From Methylobacterium hispanicum (lineage in GTDB: Bacteria; Pseudomonadota; Alphaproteobacteria; Rhizobiales; Beijerinckiaceae): DNA of 64,000 bases. The position numbers and the translations under genes were made by a program. Within the stretch, counting starts at the first letter, position 1. Each line of letters begins with the position of its first letter. The notes under the pieces are model-generated. The model saw only the letters and a list, made by a program, of their open reading frames with translations. It searched no databases and was not told the DNA's origin. This document shows positions 54,149-63,554 of this stretch, piece after piece. The DNA lies in contig NZ_BPQO01000001.1 of the NCBI RefSeq assembly GCF_022179285.1, forward strand, positions 372,001 to 436,000, read 5' to 3'.

Positions 54149-54384
54149 CCCGTGCTCTCCGTCCGGACGTCAGGCCCTTACGGGCCGGGAAACGCGGCGC
54201 GGCGGCAAGAGCACCGGCGCAACACCGGCGGCCCGCCCGCGGTGAACGGCCCTCGGGCGCCCACCGTTCAAGTCAGCGCCCAGATCAGCATACGATTTAC
54301 GTATACGGAGCGGAATGATATAGGCCAACACCAAACTTCTCTCGGCCGAACCTGCAAAAGGGGGACATTGCACGAGGGAATGCC
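54149..54384. other. Divergent, AT-richer intergenic region
   Basis: Between the acyltransferase and the small exported-protein gene. Bases 54285-54375 are clearly lower in GC and include the palindrome CGTATACG (about 54299-54306) and TTTACG; likely promoter DNA for the plus-strand gene. No gene seen. Confidence 0.5.
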
Positions 54385-54912
54385 ATGCGAAATCATGTCT
54401 TTTTCTGGGCAATCGCAGCGTGTCTCGCCCTGACCGGGACCGTGGAGGCGCGATCCCGTCACCGCGGCGCCGGCCATTGCGCGATCGGGCAGATGTATCG
54501 CCCCTCGCTCGGCACCTGCCAGTCCCGGGCACTCTTCCGCAGATCCATGCGCAAGGTCGCGACCGACGCCCGCGGAGCCCGCGAGACCCTGCGGCATGCG
54601 GCGCGCCGGGACCGGCGCCAGAGACTTCGTGAGGCCCGCGCGGCGGCGGAGCGGCCGGAGGCCCGACCGAACCGCCTGCTTCCGACGCGGCCCGTCCCGC
54701 GCGCGGACCACGCCCTCGACGAGGCCGCGGTGCGGGCGGCGGAGGCCGCGACGATGCCGGACGCGCCCGCGACGGGGCCCGCATCCCCGCCCGCGCGCAA
54801 CGGTCCGGCACCGGTCGAGTTCGCGGCCATTCCCTGGACCGCCAGCGGACCCTTCTCCCTCGATCCGCGGCCGCGCTACGCCGCGCGCTCCGATCTCGAC
54901 TGGCGGCGCTGA
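54385..54912 (+). CDS. Exported protein of unknown function, Arg/Ala/Pro-rich
   Basis: 175 residues. Signal peptide (FFWAIAACLALTGTVEA). The mature protein has two early cysteines (GAGHCAIGQMYRPSLGTCQS), a basic helical middle (MRKVATDARGARETLRHAAR) and a Pro/Ala-rich end. Likely periplasmic. No family recognised; similar short proteins are common in Methylobacterium. The GGGGGAC region upstream gives a weak ribosome-binding site. Confidence 0.75.
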   Translation: MRNHVFFWAIAACLALTGTVEARSRHRGAGHCAIGQMYRPSLGTCQSRALFRRSMRKVATDARGARETLRHAARRDRRQRLREARAAAERPEARPNRLLPTRPVPRADHALDEAAVRAAEAATMPDAPATGPASPPARNGPAPVEFAAIPWTASGPFSLDPRPRYAARSDLDWRR

Positions 54913-55023
54913 GCGCGGCGCCGAGCGGGCAACGGCCGTCGGCGCGCGGTGCGCGCAGCGCATCCGGGCCCTAGATGGGGCGCACGCGCATGGCTCGACC
55001 AGCGCGATCCGCAAGAGCGCCCG

Positions 55024-55479
55024 ATGCCGAACCTGTCCGCCGAGAATCTCCGCGTCGCCGACGTGATGGCCCGCGACGTCGAGTTCATCGAGCCGCACGC
55101 GAGCGCGCAGGCCGCGGCCGTCCTCATGGGCGAGATCGAGGTCGGCGCGCTTCCCGTCGGCTCGGCGGACCGGATCGTCGGCATCGTCACGGACCGCGAC
55201 CTGCTCTACCGGGTCGTGGCCCGCGGGCGCGATCCGGCGGCCGTCTCGGTGCAGGAGGTCGCCTCGCGGCCCGTCCTCGCCTGCAGCCCCGGCGACACGC
55301 TCCGCGCGGCCATGGACGTGATGGTGGCGAACTACGTGCGGCGGCTGCCGGTGCTGGACGGGAGCCGCCGGGTGGTCGGCTGGCTGACCCTGGCCGACAT
55401 CGCCCGCCACCTCCTCGTCAACGACGACGCCCTGCAGGTCTCGCTCCTGACGCTCACCGAGGGCGCGGGGGCGGGCTGA
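55024..55479 (+). CDS. Two-CBS-domain protein
   Basis: 151 residues, a tandem CBS pair: LRVADVMARDVEFIEPHASA and GIVTDRDLLYRVVARGRDP (first), VQEVASRPVLACSPGDTLRA and GWLTLADIARHLL (second). Such stand-alone modules bind adenine nucleotides and often tune channels or enzymes. It lies near the SLC13 permease gene, with a convergent gene between them. The second in-frame start at 55024 fits the domain boundary. Confidence 0.85.
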   Translation: MPNLSAENLRVADVMARDVEFIEPHASAQAAAVLMGEIEVGALPVGSADRIVGIVTDRDLLYRVVARGRDPAAVSVQEVASRPVLACSPGDTLRAAMDVMVANYVRRLPVLDGSRRVVGWLTLADIARHLLVNDDALQVSLLTLTEGAGAG

Positions 55480-56016
55480 TCAGGCCCGGTACCGGCGCTC
55501 CGCCGCGCGCACCGCAGCGTTCGGCAGGGCGCGGTGCAGGGCGACGTAGTCGGCGAACGCCCATCCGGCCGGGCCGGCCTCGCGCGCGGCGACGAGGCAC
55601 AGGATGAAGGCGATCAGGGCGGTCTCGGGCTCGACGAGCGCCGCGAGCGCCGCGTCGAGCGGCGGCGGCGATCGCAGCGCCGCCTCGAACGCCGCGAGCA
55701 GGCCGGCATCCGCGCCCGAACCGCGGAGCCAGGCCCGCACCGGATCGAGGGCGGCCTCCGCGCCGCCCGCCCGGGCGGCCACCGCGGCGAAGCGGGCGAG
55801 CGCCGCGCACTCCCCCTCGGCGAGGCGCGTCAGGTTGACGCTCAGCGGCATCAGGGTCTGGTGGCGGTTCTGCAGGAAACCGTGGAGCACCTTCTGGCCG
55901 ACCGCCTCGGCGAGCTGGCGGCGGCCCGGCTCGACGGCGCGGTGGCGGCGGTCGATCGTCGCCCGCTCGCCCTCGGACGGCTGGTGATCCGGTCCCGTCT
56001 CGACTAGCTGCAACAC
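55480..56016 (-). CDS. Conserved protein of unknown function
   Basis: 178 residues from a GTG preceded by GAGGGCAG (an upstream ATG at 56052 is possible). Hydrophilic N-terminal half with EAVGQKVLHGFLQNRHQTLM, then an Ala-rich helical C-terminal half with ALIAFILCLVAAREAGPAGW. The overall shape is reminiscent of TerB-like helical proteins, but I cannot assign it. Its stop directly abuts the CBS gene stop (convergent, no gap). Divergent from the SLC13 permease gene. Confidence 0.6.
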   Translation of the reverse strand: MLQLVETGPDHQPSEGERATIDRRHRAVEPGRRQLAEAVGQKVLHGFLQNRHQTLMPLSVNLTRLAEGECAALARFAAVAARAGGAEAALDPVRAWLRGSGADAGLLAAFEAALRSPPPLDAALAALVEPETALIAFILCLVAAREAGPAGWAFADYVALHRALPNAAVRAAERRYRA

Positions 56017-56069
56017 CTGCCCTCCATGCCCGCGCCGCCGTTGTCGGCGCACCGATCAGGTGTTCCCGG

Positions 56070-57833
56070 ATGACCGTCGATCAAGTGCTCGCCTTCGGCC
56101 TGATCGGCGTGACCGTCGCGGCCTTCGTCTGGGACCGGCTGCCCTACGACGTCGTGGCGCTCACGGCGCTCGCGGTCGGCATCGCGATCGGCCTCGTGCC
56201 CGCCGACAAGGCCTTCTCGGGCTTCTCCGACGACATCGTGGTCATCGTGGGTGCGGCGCTCGTGCTCTCGGCGGCCATCGCCCGCTCGGGCGCGGTCGAG
56301 ACCCTGATGCGCCCGCTCATGCCCTACCTGACGAGCGCGGGACGGCAGGTGCCGATCCTGGTTGCCGGGGTGCTGCTGCTGTCGATGGTGACGAAGAACG
56401 TGGGCGCGCTGGCGATCTTCATGCCGATCGCCCTGCAGCTCGCCCGCCGCAGCGGCACGCCGGCCTCCGCGATGCTGATGCCGATGGCCTTCGCCTCGCT
56501 GATCGGCGGCATCGTCACCCTGGTCGGCACCTCGCCGAACGTGATCGTCTCGAAGGTCCGCGCCGACCTGACCGGCCAACCCTTCGGCATGTTCGACTAC
56601 ACCCCCGTGGGGCTCTGCGTGGCGGCCTCAGGCTTCGTCTTCCTGTGCCTGGGCTGGCGGCTGCTGCCGCGGCGCGACGGCGGCACGCGCTCGATGGAGG
56701 CGGCCTTCACCCTGGAGCGCTACACCACGGAGGCGCGCCTGCCCGCGCGCCACCCGGCGGCCGGCGGCACGGTGGCCGCGCTGGAGGCGCAGGGCGACGG
56801 CGAGGTCCGCGTCGCGACCGTCCTGCGCGAGCGCTTCCGGCGCTATCCGGCGAGCCCCGACTTCCCCCTGAAGGACGAGGACGTGCTGCTCCTCGACGGC
56901 GAGCCCGACGCGCTGGAGCGCTTCGTGGCCCGCACCGGGCTCGCCCTCGCGGGCGCCGCGCCCGCGGCCGAGGCGGTGGTGATGGAGGGCGTGGTGACCG
57001 CCGAATCCGACCTCGTCGGACGCACCGCTGCCCAGCTCGACCTGGAGCGCGCCACCGGCCTCGGCATCCTCGCGGTCAGCCGGCGCGGCCGGCGCATCGA
57101 GCAGCGGCTCTCCTCCGTCCGCTTCCGGGCCGGCGACGTGGTGGTGGTGCGCGGCCGCGCCGCCGCGCTCGCGCCCGCCCTCGGGACCCTGAAGGTGCTG
57201 CCGCTGGCCGCCCGCGAGATCGCGCTCGGCCGCAACGACCGGAGCTGGCTGCCGGCCGCGATCCTGCTCGCCGCGATGGGCCTCGTCGCGCTCCACGTCG
57301 TCCCGGTGGCGGTGGCCTTCTTCGGCGCGGTCGTGGCCGTGCTGCTCCTGCGCAGCATGACCCCGCACGAGGCCTACCAGGCCGTGGAATGGCCGGTGCT
57401 GGTGCTGCTCGGCGCCCTCATCCCGATCTCCGAGACGGTCAGCAGCACCGGCGGCGCGGACCTCGTCGCCGCCCACCTGACGGCCCTGGTGCAGGACCTC
57501 TCGCCCGTGGCGGCACTCGGCGCGATCCTGGTTCTGGCCATGGCGGTGACGCCGTTCCTCAACAACGCCGCGACCGTGCTGATCATGGGGCCGATCGCCG
57601 CCAAGCTCGCGACCAAGCTCGGGCTCAATCCCGACCCGTTCCTGATGGCGGTCGCGCTCGGCGCGGCCTGCGACTTCCTCACGCCGATCGGCCACCAGTG
57701 CAACACCCTGGTGATGGGACCCGGCGGCTACCGCTTCGGCGACTACGCCCGGCTCGGGCTGCCGCTCTCCCTCATCGTGATCGTGGTGGGCGTGCCGCTC
57801 ATCGCCCTCGTGTGGCCCCTCCATCGGACCTGA
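56070..57833 (+). CDS. SLC13-family permease with internal RCK_C (TrkA-C) domains
   Basis: 587 residues. Membrane half-domains at about 1-200 (DDIVVIVGAALVLSAAIARS, TLVGTSPNVIVSKVRAD) and 395-585 (VLVLLGALIPISETVSSTGG, TPFLNNAATVLIMGPI, DFLTPIGHQCNTLVMGPGGY). Between them, residues about 215-385 hold two TrkA-C-like domains. This layout is the SLC13/CitT-like group of putative Na+/dicarboxylate or sulfate permeases with cytosolic regulatory domains. Substrate not assignable. Confidence 0.9.
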   Translation: MTVDQVLAFGLIGVTVAAFVWDRLPYDVVALTALAVGIAIGLVPADKAFSGFSDDIVVIVGAALVLSAAIARSGAVETLMRPLMPYLTSAGRQVPILVAGVLLLSMVTKNVGALAIFMPIALQLARRSGTPASAMLMPMAFASLIGGIVTLVGTSPNVIVSKVRADLTGQPFGMFDYTPVGLCVAASGFVFLCLGWRLLPRRDGGTRSMEAAFTLERYTTEARLPARHPAAGGTVAALEAQGDGEVRVATVLRERFRRYPASPDFPLKDEDVLLLDGEPDALERFVARTGLALAGAAPAAEAVVMEGVVTAESDLVGRTAAQLDLERATGLGILAVSRRGRRIEQRLSSVRFRAGDVVVVRGRAAALAPALGTLKVLPLAAREIALGRNDRSWLPAAILLAAMGLVALHVVPVAVAFFGAVVAVLLLRSMTPHEAYQAVEWPVLVLLGALIPISETVSSTGGADLVAAHLTALVQDLSPVAALGAILVLAMAVTPFLNNAATVLIMGPIAAKLATKLGLNPDPFLMAVALGAACDFLTPIGHQCNTLVMGPGGYRFGDYARLGLPLSLIVIVVGVPLIALVWPLHRT

Positions 57834-57990
57834 CGGGGGCGTCTTTCGGGTTAGGCCGCAAGAGCCCCGGCTCCGACCTCCGGGGCGATGCGCCGCGCGC
57901 GGGCACCGGTCTATGAGCGTGGCGATGCGAGGGTCGTCGTCGCGCGTCCGGCGCCGAGGCGACGACCTGCCGGCCGGTCGGGAGCGACGC

Positions 57991-58881
57991 GTGGCGCCAG
58001 ACGACATCGACGTGATCCGAGCCCGGCTCGCGGCGCATCCGAGACCCGCCGACCTCGCCGAGCGGCGCGCCCGCATCGACGGCCTCGGGGCCGGCTACGC
58101 CCTGCCTCCGGATGTCGTGGTCGAGCCGGCGGATGCCGACGGCGTGACAGCGGAATGGACGCGCACCCCGGCGGCCGAGGGAGACGCCGTCATCCTGTTC
58201 CTGCACGGGGGCGGCTACGTCTCCGGCTCGCTGACGAGCCATCGCCACATGGTGGCGCAGGCCGGGCGCGCGGCGCGGGCACGGACCTTCGCGCTCGATT
58301 ATCGGCTGGCGCCGGAGCACCCGTTCCCGGCCGCGCTCGAGGACGCGCTCGCCGGCTACCGCTTTCTCCTCGCTTCGGGCATCGCGCCGGCGCGGATCGC
58401 CCTCGCGGGCGAGAGCGCGGGCGGCGGCCTCGCGCTCGCCACGGCCCTGTCCTTGCGCGCGGCGGGCGTTCCGCTGCCGGGCTGCCTCTGGCTGAGTTCG
58501 CCCTGGGTCGACCTCGCGCTCATGGGGGCGAGCATGGACGCCAAGGCGGCCGTCGATCCCCTGCTGAGCCGCGCCTACCTGTCCGAACTCGCCGGCCTCT
58601 ACCTGAACGGAGCCGACGCGCGGGGGCCTCTCGTCTCACCGCTCGGAGCCGACCTCGCGGGCCTGCCGCCGATGCTGATCCAGGTCGGCTCCGCCGAGAC
58701 GCTCCTCGACGATTCCGTGCGGCTCGCGGCGGTCGCAGGTGCCGCCGACGTCGCCGTGCAGCTCGAGATCTGGCCGCACATGATCCATGCCTGGCATCTC
58801 TTCTACCCGGAGGTGGCCGACGGGCGGCACTCCCTCGCGAGCGCGGGGGCCTTCGTCGCGCGCCGTCTCGGCGCCCGCTGA
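57991..58881 (+). CDS. Alpha/beta hydrolase, HSL (esterase/lipase) family
   Basis: 296 residues from a GTG with a GGGAG site (an in-frame ATG at 57913 adds 26 basic residues). HSL hallmarks: ILFLHGGGYVSGS (oxyanion hole), nucleophile motif AGESAGGGLAL, LIQVGSAETLLDD (Asp) and PHMIHAWHLF (His). Cytosolic carboxylesterase; natural substrate unknown. Confidence 0.85.
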   Translation: MAPDDIDVIRARLAAHPRPADLAERRARIDGLGAGYALPPDVVVEPADADGVTAEWTRTPAAEGDAVILFLHGGGYVSGSLTSHRHMVAQAGRAARARTFALDYRLAPEHPFPAALEDALAGYRFLLASGIAPARIALAGESAGGGLALATALSLRAAGVPLPGCLWLSSPWVDLALMGASMDAKAAVDPLLSRAYLSELAGLYLNGADARGPLVSPLGADLAGLPPMLIQVGSAETLLDDSVRLAAVAGAADVAVQLEIWPHMIHAWHLFYPEVADGRHSLASAGAFVARRLGAR

Positions 58882-58933
58882 CGCGACGGGGCGCGGGGAC
58901 GGCCGAAGCCCTCCCCGTCGTGGCGGCACCGAT

Positions 58934-60922
58934 TCAAGCCGCCTTCACGCCCGCCAGGAACAGACCCACCTCCCGGTGGAGGCTCTCGGAATGGTGCGAA
59001 AGTTCCCGCGCGGCACCGAGCACCTGCCCGGCGGCGCTGCCGGTCGAGCCGGCACCCTGGCGCACGTCGGCGATGCTCCCGGCGACCCGGCCGGTGCTGC
59101 TCGCGGCCTGCTGGACGTTCCGGGCGATCTCCTGCGTGGCAGCCCCCTGCTGCTCCATGGCGGCGGCGATCGCGTTCGAGGCCGCCGCCATCTGGCCGAT
59201 CGTGGCCCCGATGGCGCGGATCGCCGCGACCGATTCCTGGCTCACGCTCTGGATCGCGGCGATCTGGCCGGCAATCTCCTCGGTCGCGCGGGTGGTCTGG
59301 CCCGCGAGGTCCTTCACCTCGCCCGCGACGACCGCGAAGCCCCGGCCCGCCTCGCCGGCCCGCGCCGCCTCGATGGTCGCGTTGAGCGCCAGCAGGTTCG
59401 TGTGCCCGGCGATCTTGTTGATCATCGCCACGACCGTGTCGATCCGCTCGGCCGCGCCCGCGAGTTGCCGGACGAGCCCGTCGGTCCGGTGCGCCTCGTC
59501 GGCGGCCTTCTGGGCGATGCGGGCCGACTGACCGGCCTGCTGCGTGATGTGCTGGATCGAGGCCGACATCTCCTCGCTCGCGGCGGCCACGGTCTGCACG
59601 TTGGCCGCCGTGGTCTCGGCCGCCCGCATGGCGGTCGCGGATTGCAGCGCGGTCTGCTCGGCCGTGCTCGCCATGGTCTGGGCGGTGGCCTCCATCTCGG
59701 TCGCGGCCCCGGCCAGCCCCTGCGCCAGCACCGAGACGTTCGCCTCGAAGGTCTTCGTCAGCCCGTCGAGATGATCGGCCCGGCGCATCTTGGCGTCGGC
59801 CTCCTCGGCCGCCGCGGCGTCGGCGCGCGCCTTGGCGATCAGCGCGTCCTTGAAGACCTGGACGGCGCGGGCCATCGCGCCCAGCTCGTCCCGGCGCGCG
59901 GCGCCCGGCACCGCGACGGCGTGGTCGCCGGCAGCAAGGCGCTGCATCGCCGCGGTCATCGCGGTCACCGGCTGCGCGACGCCCCGGCCGACGCGCCATG
60001 CGAGGAGCACGCCGATCACGAGGGCGGTCGCGCCGATGCCGATCACGAGCCCGCGCAGGTGGTTCGCGTCCGCGGCCATCAGGGCCATGATCTGCTGCTG
60101 GTCGCGTACCGCCCGCTCGCGCGTCTCGGCACCCAGGGCGACGAGGTGGTCACCCGTCTGCTTCAGGGTCTGGTAGGCGGCCTCGACCGTGCCCGCACCG
60201 GTGAGCACGCCGTCGAGCGCCGCCTTGAACGGGGCGACCCTGCCGGCGACCGCCTTCAGCGGGGGTTGGAGCAGGCCGGCGCCGTCGATCCGCGCGAGCG
60301 CCGCGATCTCCCGCGTGTAGCGACCGAACTCCACCGTGGCAGTGCTGGCATCCGCCGGGTTGTTGCTCGAGCGGAACAGGTAGGCGGCGGCGAGGGTGGC
60401 CTGGAGGGCGCGGTCGGCCCGGAAGGCGGCGGCGGCGAGGGCCGGATCCTGCGCGGCCCGGTCGGCCATCGCGTAGCCGGCATTCGAGAGCGCGACGCCG
60501 AGCTTGCCGAGGTCGCCGAGCGCGGCCTTGCGCGCCTGCATCACGCCGATCAGGGCGTTCGCGCCGGCCACGTAGTCCCGCGACGGCCCGAGCATCGCAT
60601 CCTCCGCCTCTCCGGACCGGGGAGCGGCCTCGCTCTCGGCCGCGAGTTTGGCGAGCCCCGCCTTGAGCTCGCCCAGCATCTCGCCCTGCTCGGTGCGCAT
60701 GTAGTTGAGCACGAGGCGCCGGGCGCCGTTGACGAGCAGTTCGGAGGCGCTGGCCCGCTCGGCGGCCCGCACGCGGGCGTCCGCGCCCTCCACCTCGGCG
60801 TTGAGCACGCTGACGCTGCGGAAGGTGGCGAGCGCGGACAGCAGGAGAAGCACCAGCACCACGCCGAAGCCGGCGGCGATGCGCTGGGCGACCGAGAGAC
60901 GGTCCGGACGGAGAGTGAGCAT
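58934..60922 (-). CDS. Methyl-accepting chemotaxis protein
   Basis: 662 residues. TM1 about 13-32, a large helical periplasmic region (36-289), TM2 about 291-309, HAMP 310-365, then the signalling domain with the conserved tip [20 protein letters not shown] and methylation helices. The 250-residue all-helical sensor resembles helical-bimodular (HBM) ligand-binding domains, which in other bacteria sense TCA-cycle acids, directly or via binding proteins. The preceding gene encodes a TRAP-type binding protein. No C-terminal CheR pentapeptide is seen. Confidence 0.93.
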   Translation of the reverse strand: MLTLRPDRLSVAQRIAAGFGVVLVLLLLSALATFRSVSVLNAEVEGADARVRAAERASASELLVNGARRLVLNYMRTEQGEMLGELKAGLAKLAAESEAAPRSGEAEDAMLGPSRDYVAGANALIGVMQARKAALGDLGKLGVALSNAGYAMADRAAQDPALAAAAFRADRALQATLAAAYLFRSSNNPADASTATVEFGRYTREIAALARIDGAGLLQPPLKAVAGRVAPFKAALDGVLTGAGTVEAAYQTLKQTGDHLVALGAETRERAVRDQQQIMALMAADANHLRGLVIGIGATALVIGVLLAWRVGRGVAQPVTAMTAAMQRLAAGDHAVAVPGAARRDELGAMARAVQVFKDALIAKARADAAAAEEADAKMRRADHLDGLTKTFEANVSVLAQGLAGAATEMEATAQTMASTAEQTALQSATAMRAAETTAANVQTVAAASEEMSASIQHITQQAGQSARIAQKAADEAHRTDGLVRQLAGAAERIDTVVAMINKIAGHTNLLALNATIEAARAGEAGRGFAVVAGEVKDLAGQTTRATEEIAGQIAAIQSVSQESVAAIRAIGATIGQMAAASNAIAAAMEQQGAATQEIARNVQQAASSTGRVAGSIADVRQGAGSTGSAAGQVLGAARELSHHSESLHREVGLFLAGVKAA

Positions 60923-61040
60923 CGGCGGCAGTCCTGGAACCTCGGTGCATCCTCGCCGGCCTGTAGACGCGGGCCGGTGCGGGACGGTCGGGCAGCGGAG
61001 AGGAAGGGTCGTTCGTGATCCGGCGCGCCCGGATCGGGCC

Positions 61041-62024
61041 TCAGCGGACCGCCCGGATCTGCCGGAGCGTCTCGGCCCCGAAGCGGGCGCTGAACCCGGA
61101 CGTCGTCGCCTGCAGGCTCTGCTCGAAGGCCGCGCGATCGACGCCCGCGACCACGCTCATCCCGGACCTGCGCAGCGCGTCGACGCCCTCGGTCTCGGCC
61201 CGCCCGGCCACCTCGCGGGAGACCTGCCCGGCGGCGCGAGCGGCCTCGGTGAAGGCCTTCTGGTCCGCGGCGCTCAGGGCTTCCCAGGCGGCGCGCGACA
61301 TCGCGACCACGGCCCACGAATAGACGTGCCCGCTCAGGGTCAGGTGCTTCTGGACCTTCTCGAAGCGGGACGCGGCGATCACCGAGATCGGGTTCTCCTG
61401 GCCGTCGAACTGTCCCGATTGCAGCGCGCCGTAGAGGGCCGGGAAGGCCAGCGGCTCCGCCTTCACGCCGAGGCTCCGGAAGCCCGCCAGCATGATGTCC
61501 GATTGCGGCACCCGCATCGAGAGCCCCTTGAGGTCCTCCGGGCCCGTGATCGGCCGCTTCGAATTCGTGATGTGCCGCATGCCGTTCTCGCCCCAGGCGA
61601 GTGCGACGAGGCCCTTCTGCTGGAACTTCCTGAGATAGTCCTGCCCGATCGCGCCGTCGAAGACGGCTTGTGCGTGGCGCGCGTCGCGGAACAGGAACGG
61701 GATATCGAACACCCCGAACTCGGGGATGATGCTGGAGAAGGGCGCGCTCGTGATGAAGGCGAGATCGAGGTGCCCGAGGCGCAGATCCTCCGCCATCTCC
61801 ACCTCGCCGCCGACGGAGCCGTTCGGATAGAGTTCCACCCGGTAGGCGCCGCCGGTGCGCTTGGCGACCTCGGCGGCGAAGCGATCGGCCCCCGCCCCGA
61901 GCTGGGACGTCTGCGCGAACAGGTAGCCGAATCTCAGGACCCGCTCGTGTGCCCCGGCCTGGGCGACGGTCCAGACCGAGCAGAACCCGACGACGGCAGC
62001 GACAACTCTGAGACGTGAAAGCAC
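61041..62024 (-). CDS. dctP: TRAP-type solute-binding protein (DctP family), orphan
   Basis: 327 residues. Signal peptide ([20 protein letters not shown]), then [54 protein letters not shown] (substrate Arg) and [14 protein letters not shown], all DctP-family. It normally delivers C4-dicarboxylates or related acids to DctQM, but no dctQ or dctM is nearby. It lies 118 bp before the MCP gene on the same strand, pointing to a sensing role. Confidence 0.92.
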   Translation of the reverse strand: MLSRLRVVAAVVGFCSVWTVAQAGAHERVLRFGYLFAQTSQLGAGADRFAAEVAKRTGGAYRVELYPNGSVGGEVEMAEDLRLGHLDLAFITSAPFSSIIPEFGVFDIPFLFRDARHAQAVFDGAIGQDYLRKFQQKGLVALAWGENGMRHITNSKRPITGPEDLKGLSMRVPQSDIMLAGFRSLGVKAEPLAFPALYGALQSGQFDGQENPISVIAASRFEKVQKHLTLSGHVYSWAVVAMSRAAWEALSAADQKAFTEAARAAGQVSREVAGRAETEGVDALRRSGMSVVAGVDRAAFEQSLQATTSGFSARFGAETLRQIRAVR

Positions 62025-62502
62025 CGGTCGATCCTATGCGAGGGCCGTCCGATGCATAACCCCAGTTGCTTAAAAGACGATTGACGTAAAATCTGAAGCA
62101 AGACCCGCCTCCTGAGCGCATCTTACTTGGAGACCAACCCATCTGGACCCACGCAGACCCCACCCATAGCCACGCCGCACGTCGCCCTACCTTCGGCTGG
62201 ATGGCGCCTGCTGGACAACGCTTCGCGCAGAACCGAACGACCGCTGGACGATTCCCCGCCTCGCGCGTTCCGGCCGACGCGCCGCCACGGCCCAGTTCCG
62301 CGGCCCCGGCCCGCCGACCTGCCGCAGCGCGGCGACCGCCTCCCTCGGATTGCCCTCTGCCGATCCACATCCCGGGCCCCATGCCTCGGGGCGGCCCCCG
62401 TCACCCGGGGGCCGATCAGGCCGGGCCGGAACACGCTCGAGCCCAAACTCCTTCCGTCCCCCGTTGCGCGGCGCGAACGGTTCGGCTAATCAGACCGGAG
62501 CA
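62025..62502. other. Intergenic region between dctP and tRNA-Arg
   Basis: Bases 62050-62105 are AT-richer and are the likely dctP promoter (minus strand). The remaining 400 bp have open frames on both strands but none with a ribosome-binding site, coding character or a recognisable product. Confidence 0.5.
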
Positions 62503-62579
62503 GCACCCGTAGCTCAGCTGGATAGAGCGTTGCCCTCCGAAGGCAAAGGTCACACGTTCGAATCGTGTCGGGTGCGCCA
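62503..62579 (+). tRNA. tRNA-Arg (anticodon CCG)
   Basis: 77 bases. Acceptor GCACCCG pairs with CGGGTGC; D-arm with TAGCTCAGCTGGATAGAGC; anticodon stem TTGCC/GGCAA with loop CTCCGAA, giving anticodon CCG; T-arm ACACG-TTCGAAT-CGTGT; discriminator G and encoded CCA (62577-62579). Decodes CGG. The DNA downstream drops in GC, so this gene may be an integration site. Confidence 0.97.
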
Positions 62580-62878
62580 ATCTTTTCAATGACTTAGCAC
62601 GTATCGGGTTGTCCCGGTATCGCTCGGGGCTACTGTGGGGCTACAGGCTGCCTGCGAACGCAGGTGTGCTACTGGCGGCTCGCGACGGCCGCCCATGTCC
62701 GCTCAACGGCGAACACTCCCTCCCGCCCTTCCGGTAATGTTCCCACGCATCGAGCCATCGGCATGTCGCCGTCCCCGGCAGTGTGCAGTTCGGCACCTTG
62801 CGGTCCGCACCGTGACCAACCAAGCTCGGCTGTTAACAGATGGCCAGCCCGTTGGGCGCAGACTTTGTGGGAGATTTA
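62580..62878. other. tRNA-proximal, lower-GC intergenic DNA
   Basis: Begins CTTTTCAATGACTTAGCACG and is less GC-rich than the rest of the window. No integrase or other gene is recognised in it; it may be the residue of an integrated element's end. Confidence 0.45.
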
Positions 62879-63554
62879 ATGGACGGCCAAAGCCATCTAC
62901 CGAATCAGCCCGTATCGATTCCGCCGGGCTATGAACTCGCCCAGGATGCCTTGATTCGCTTCCACGCGGAACGCATCAAGGCCGTCGAGAGCGAGGACCG
63001 GGTTGTCCAGCAGGCTCAGGTGACCATGCTCGTCACTGAGGCCCTGTCCTCAGGCAGTCTCATGATCTTTGTCCGCACGCTGGAGGGGGGCGTGGAACCT
63101 ATTCCGACCGGCGTGTGGCGCCCGCACCCGACCGACCCGGGCCGACAGCACTCAAATATTGCCAAGCTTCACCAGACCGGACGCTGCCTAACCGATCCCT
63201 TGGTCCTGATCCACGAGACCTTCACGGCAAGTGGAATTGCGCTGGTCGACCGGAACAACTGGGTCGGCTTTTCGAATTATGCCGGCAAATGGCCACCCTA
63301 CGACATCCCGGTGTCCGTCAGGCTGCTCCTGCGCTTCTGCGAGCACAAGCGTGCGTTCAGCGAAGGCCTTCGAATACAGAAGTGCGACGCCATAGATTGG
63401 TTCCGGTACAACTGGCCGCCAGAAATGGAGCATCGATGGCCTGCACCTGATCGGTTCCATAAGATATATAATAACAAGGACAATTGCCCGACATTCGTCT
63501 CCGAATTCGCGCAAGTTGTGCTCGATGAAAGCGAGCGTATGCGTCTTCGTCCCC
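62879..63554 (+). CDS. Protein of unknown function, probably truncated at its C-terminus
   Basis: The ATG (site GGGAG 5 bases before) opens a frame coding at least about 220 normal-looking residues: GYELAQDALIRFHAERIKAV, VQQAQVTMLVTEALSSGSLM, TDPLVLIHETFTASGIALVD, WVGFSNYAGKWPPYDIPVSV. GC is lower than in flanking genes. After about 63540 the same frame continues open to the window edge, but as Pro/Arg-rich shadow sequence of the next gene, so the real C-terminus has been lost or replaced. The end given is an estimate. No family recognised. Confidence 0.55.

Noticed and set aside
62123..62489. Overlapping frames on both strands before the tRNA
   Set aside because: Pro/Arg-rich composition, no ribosome-binding sites, no recognisable product.
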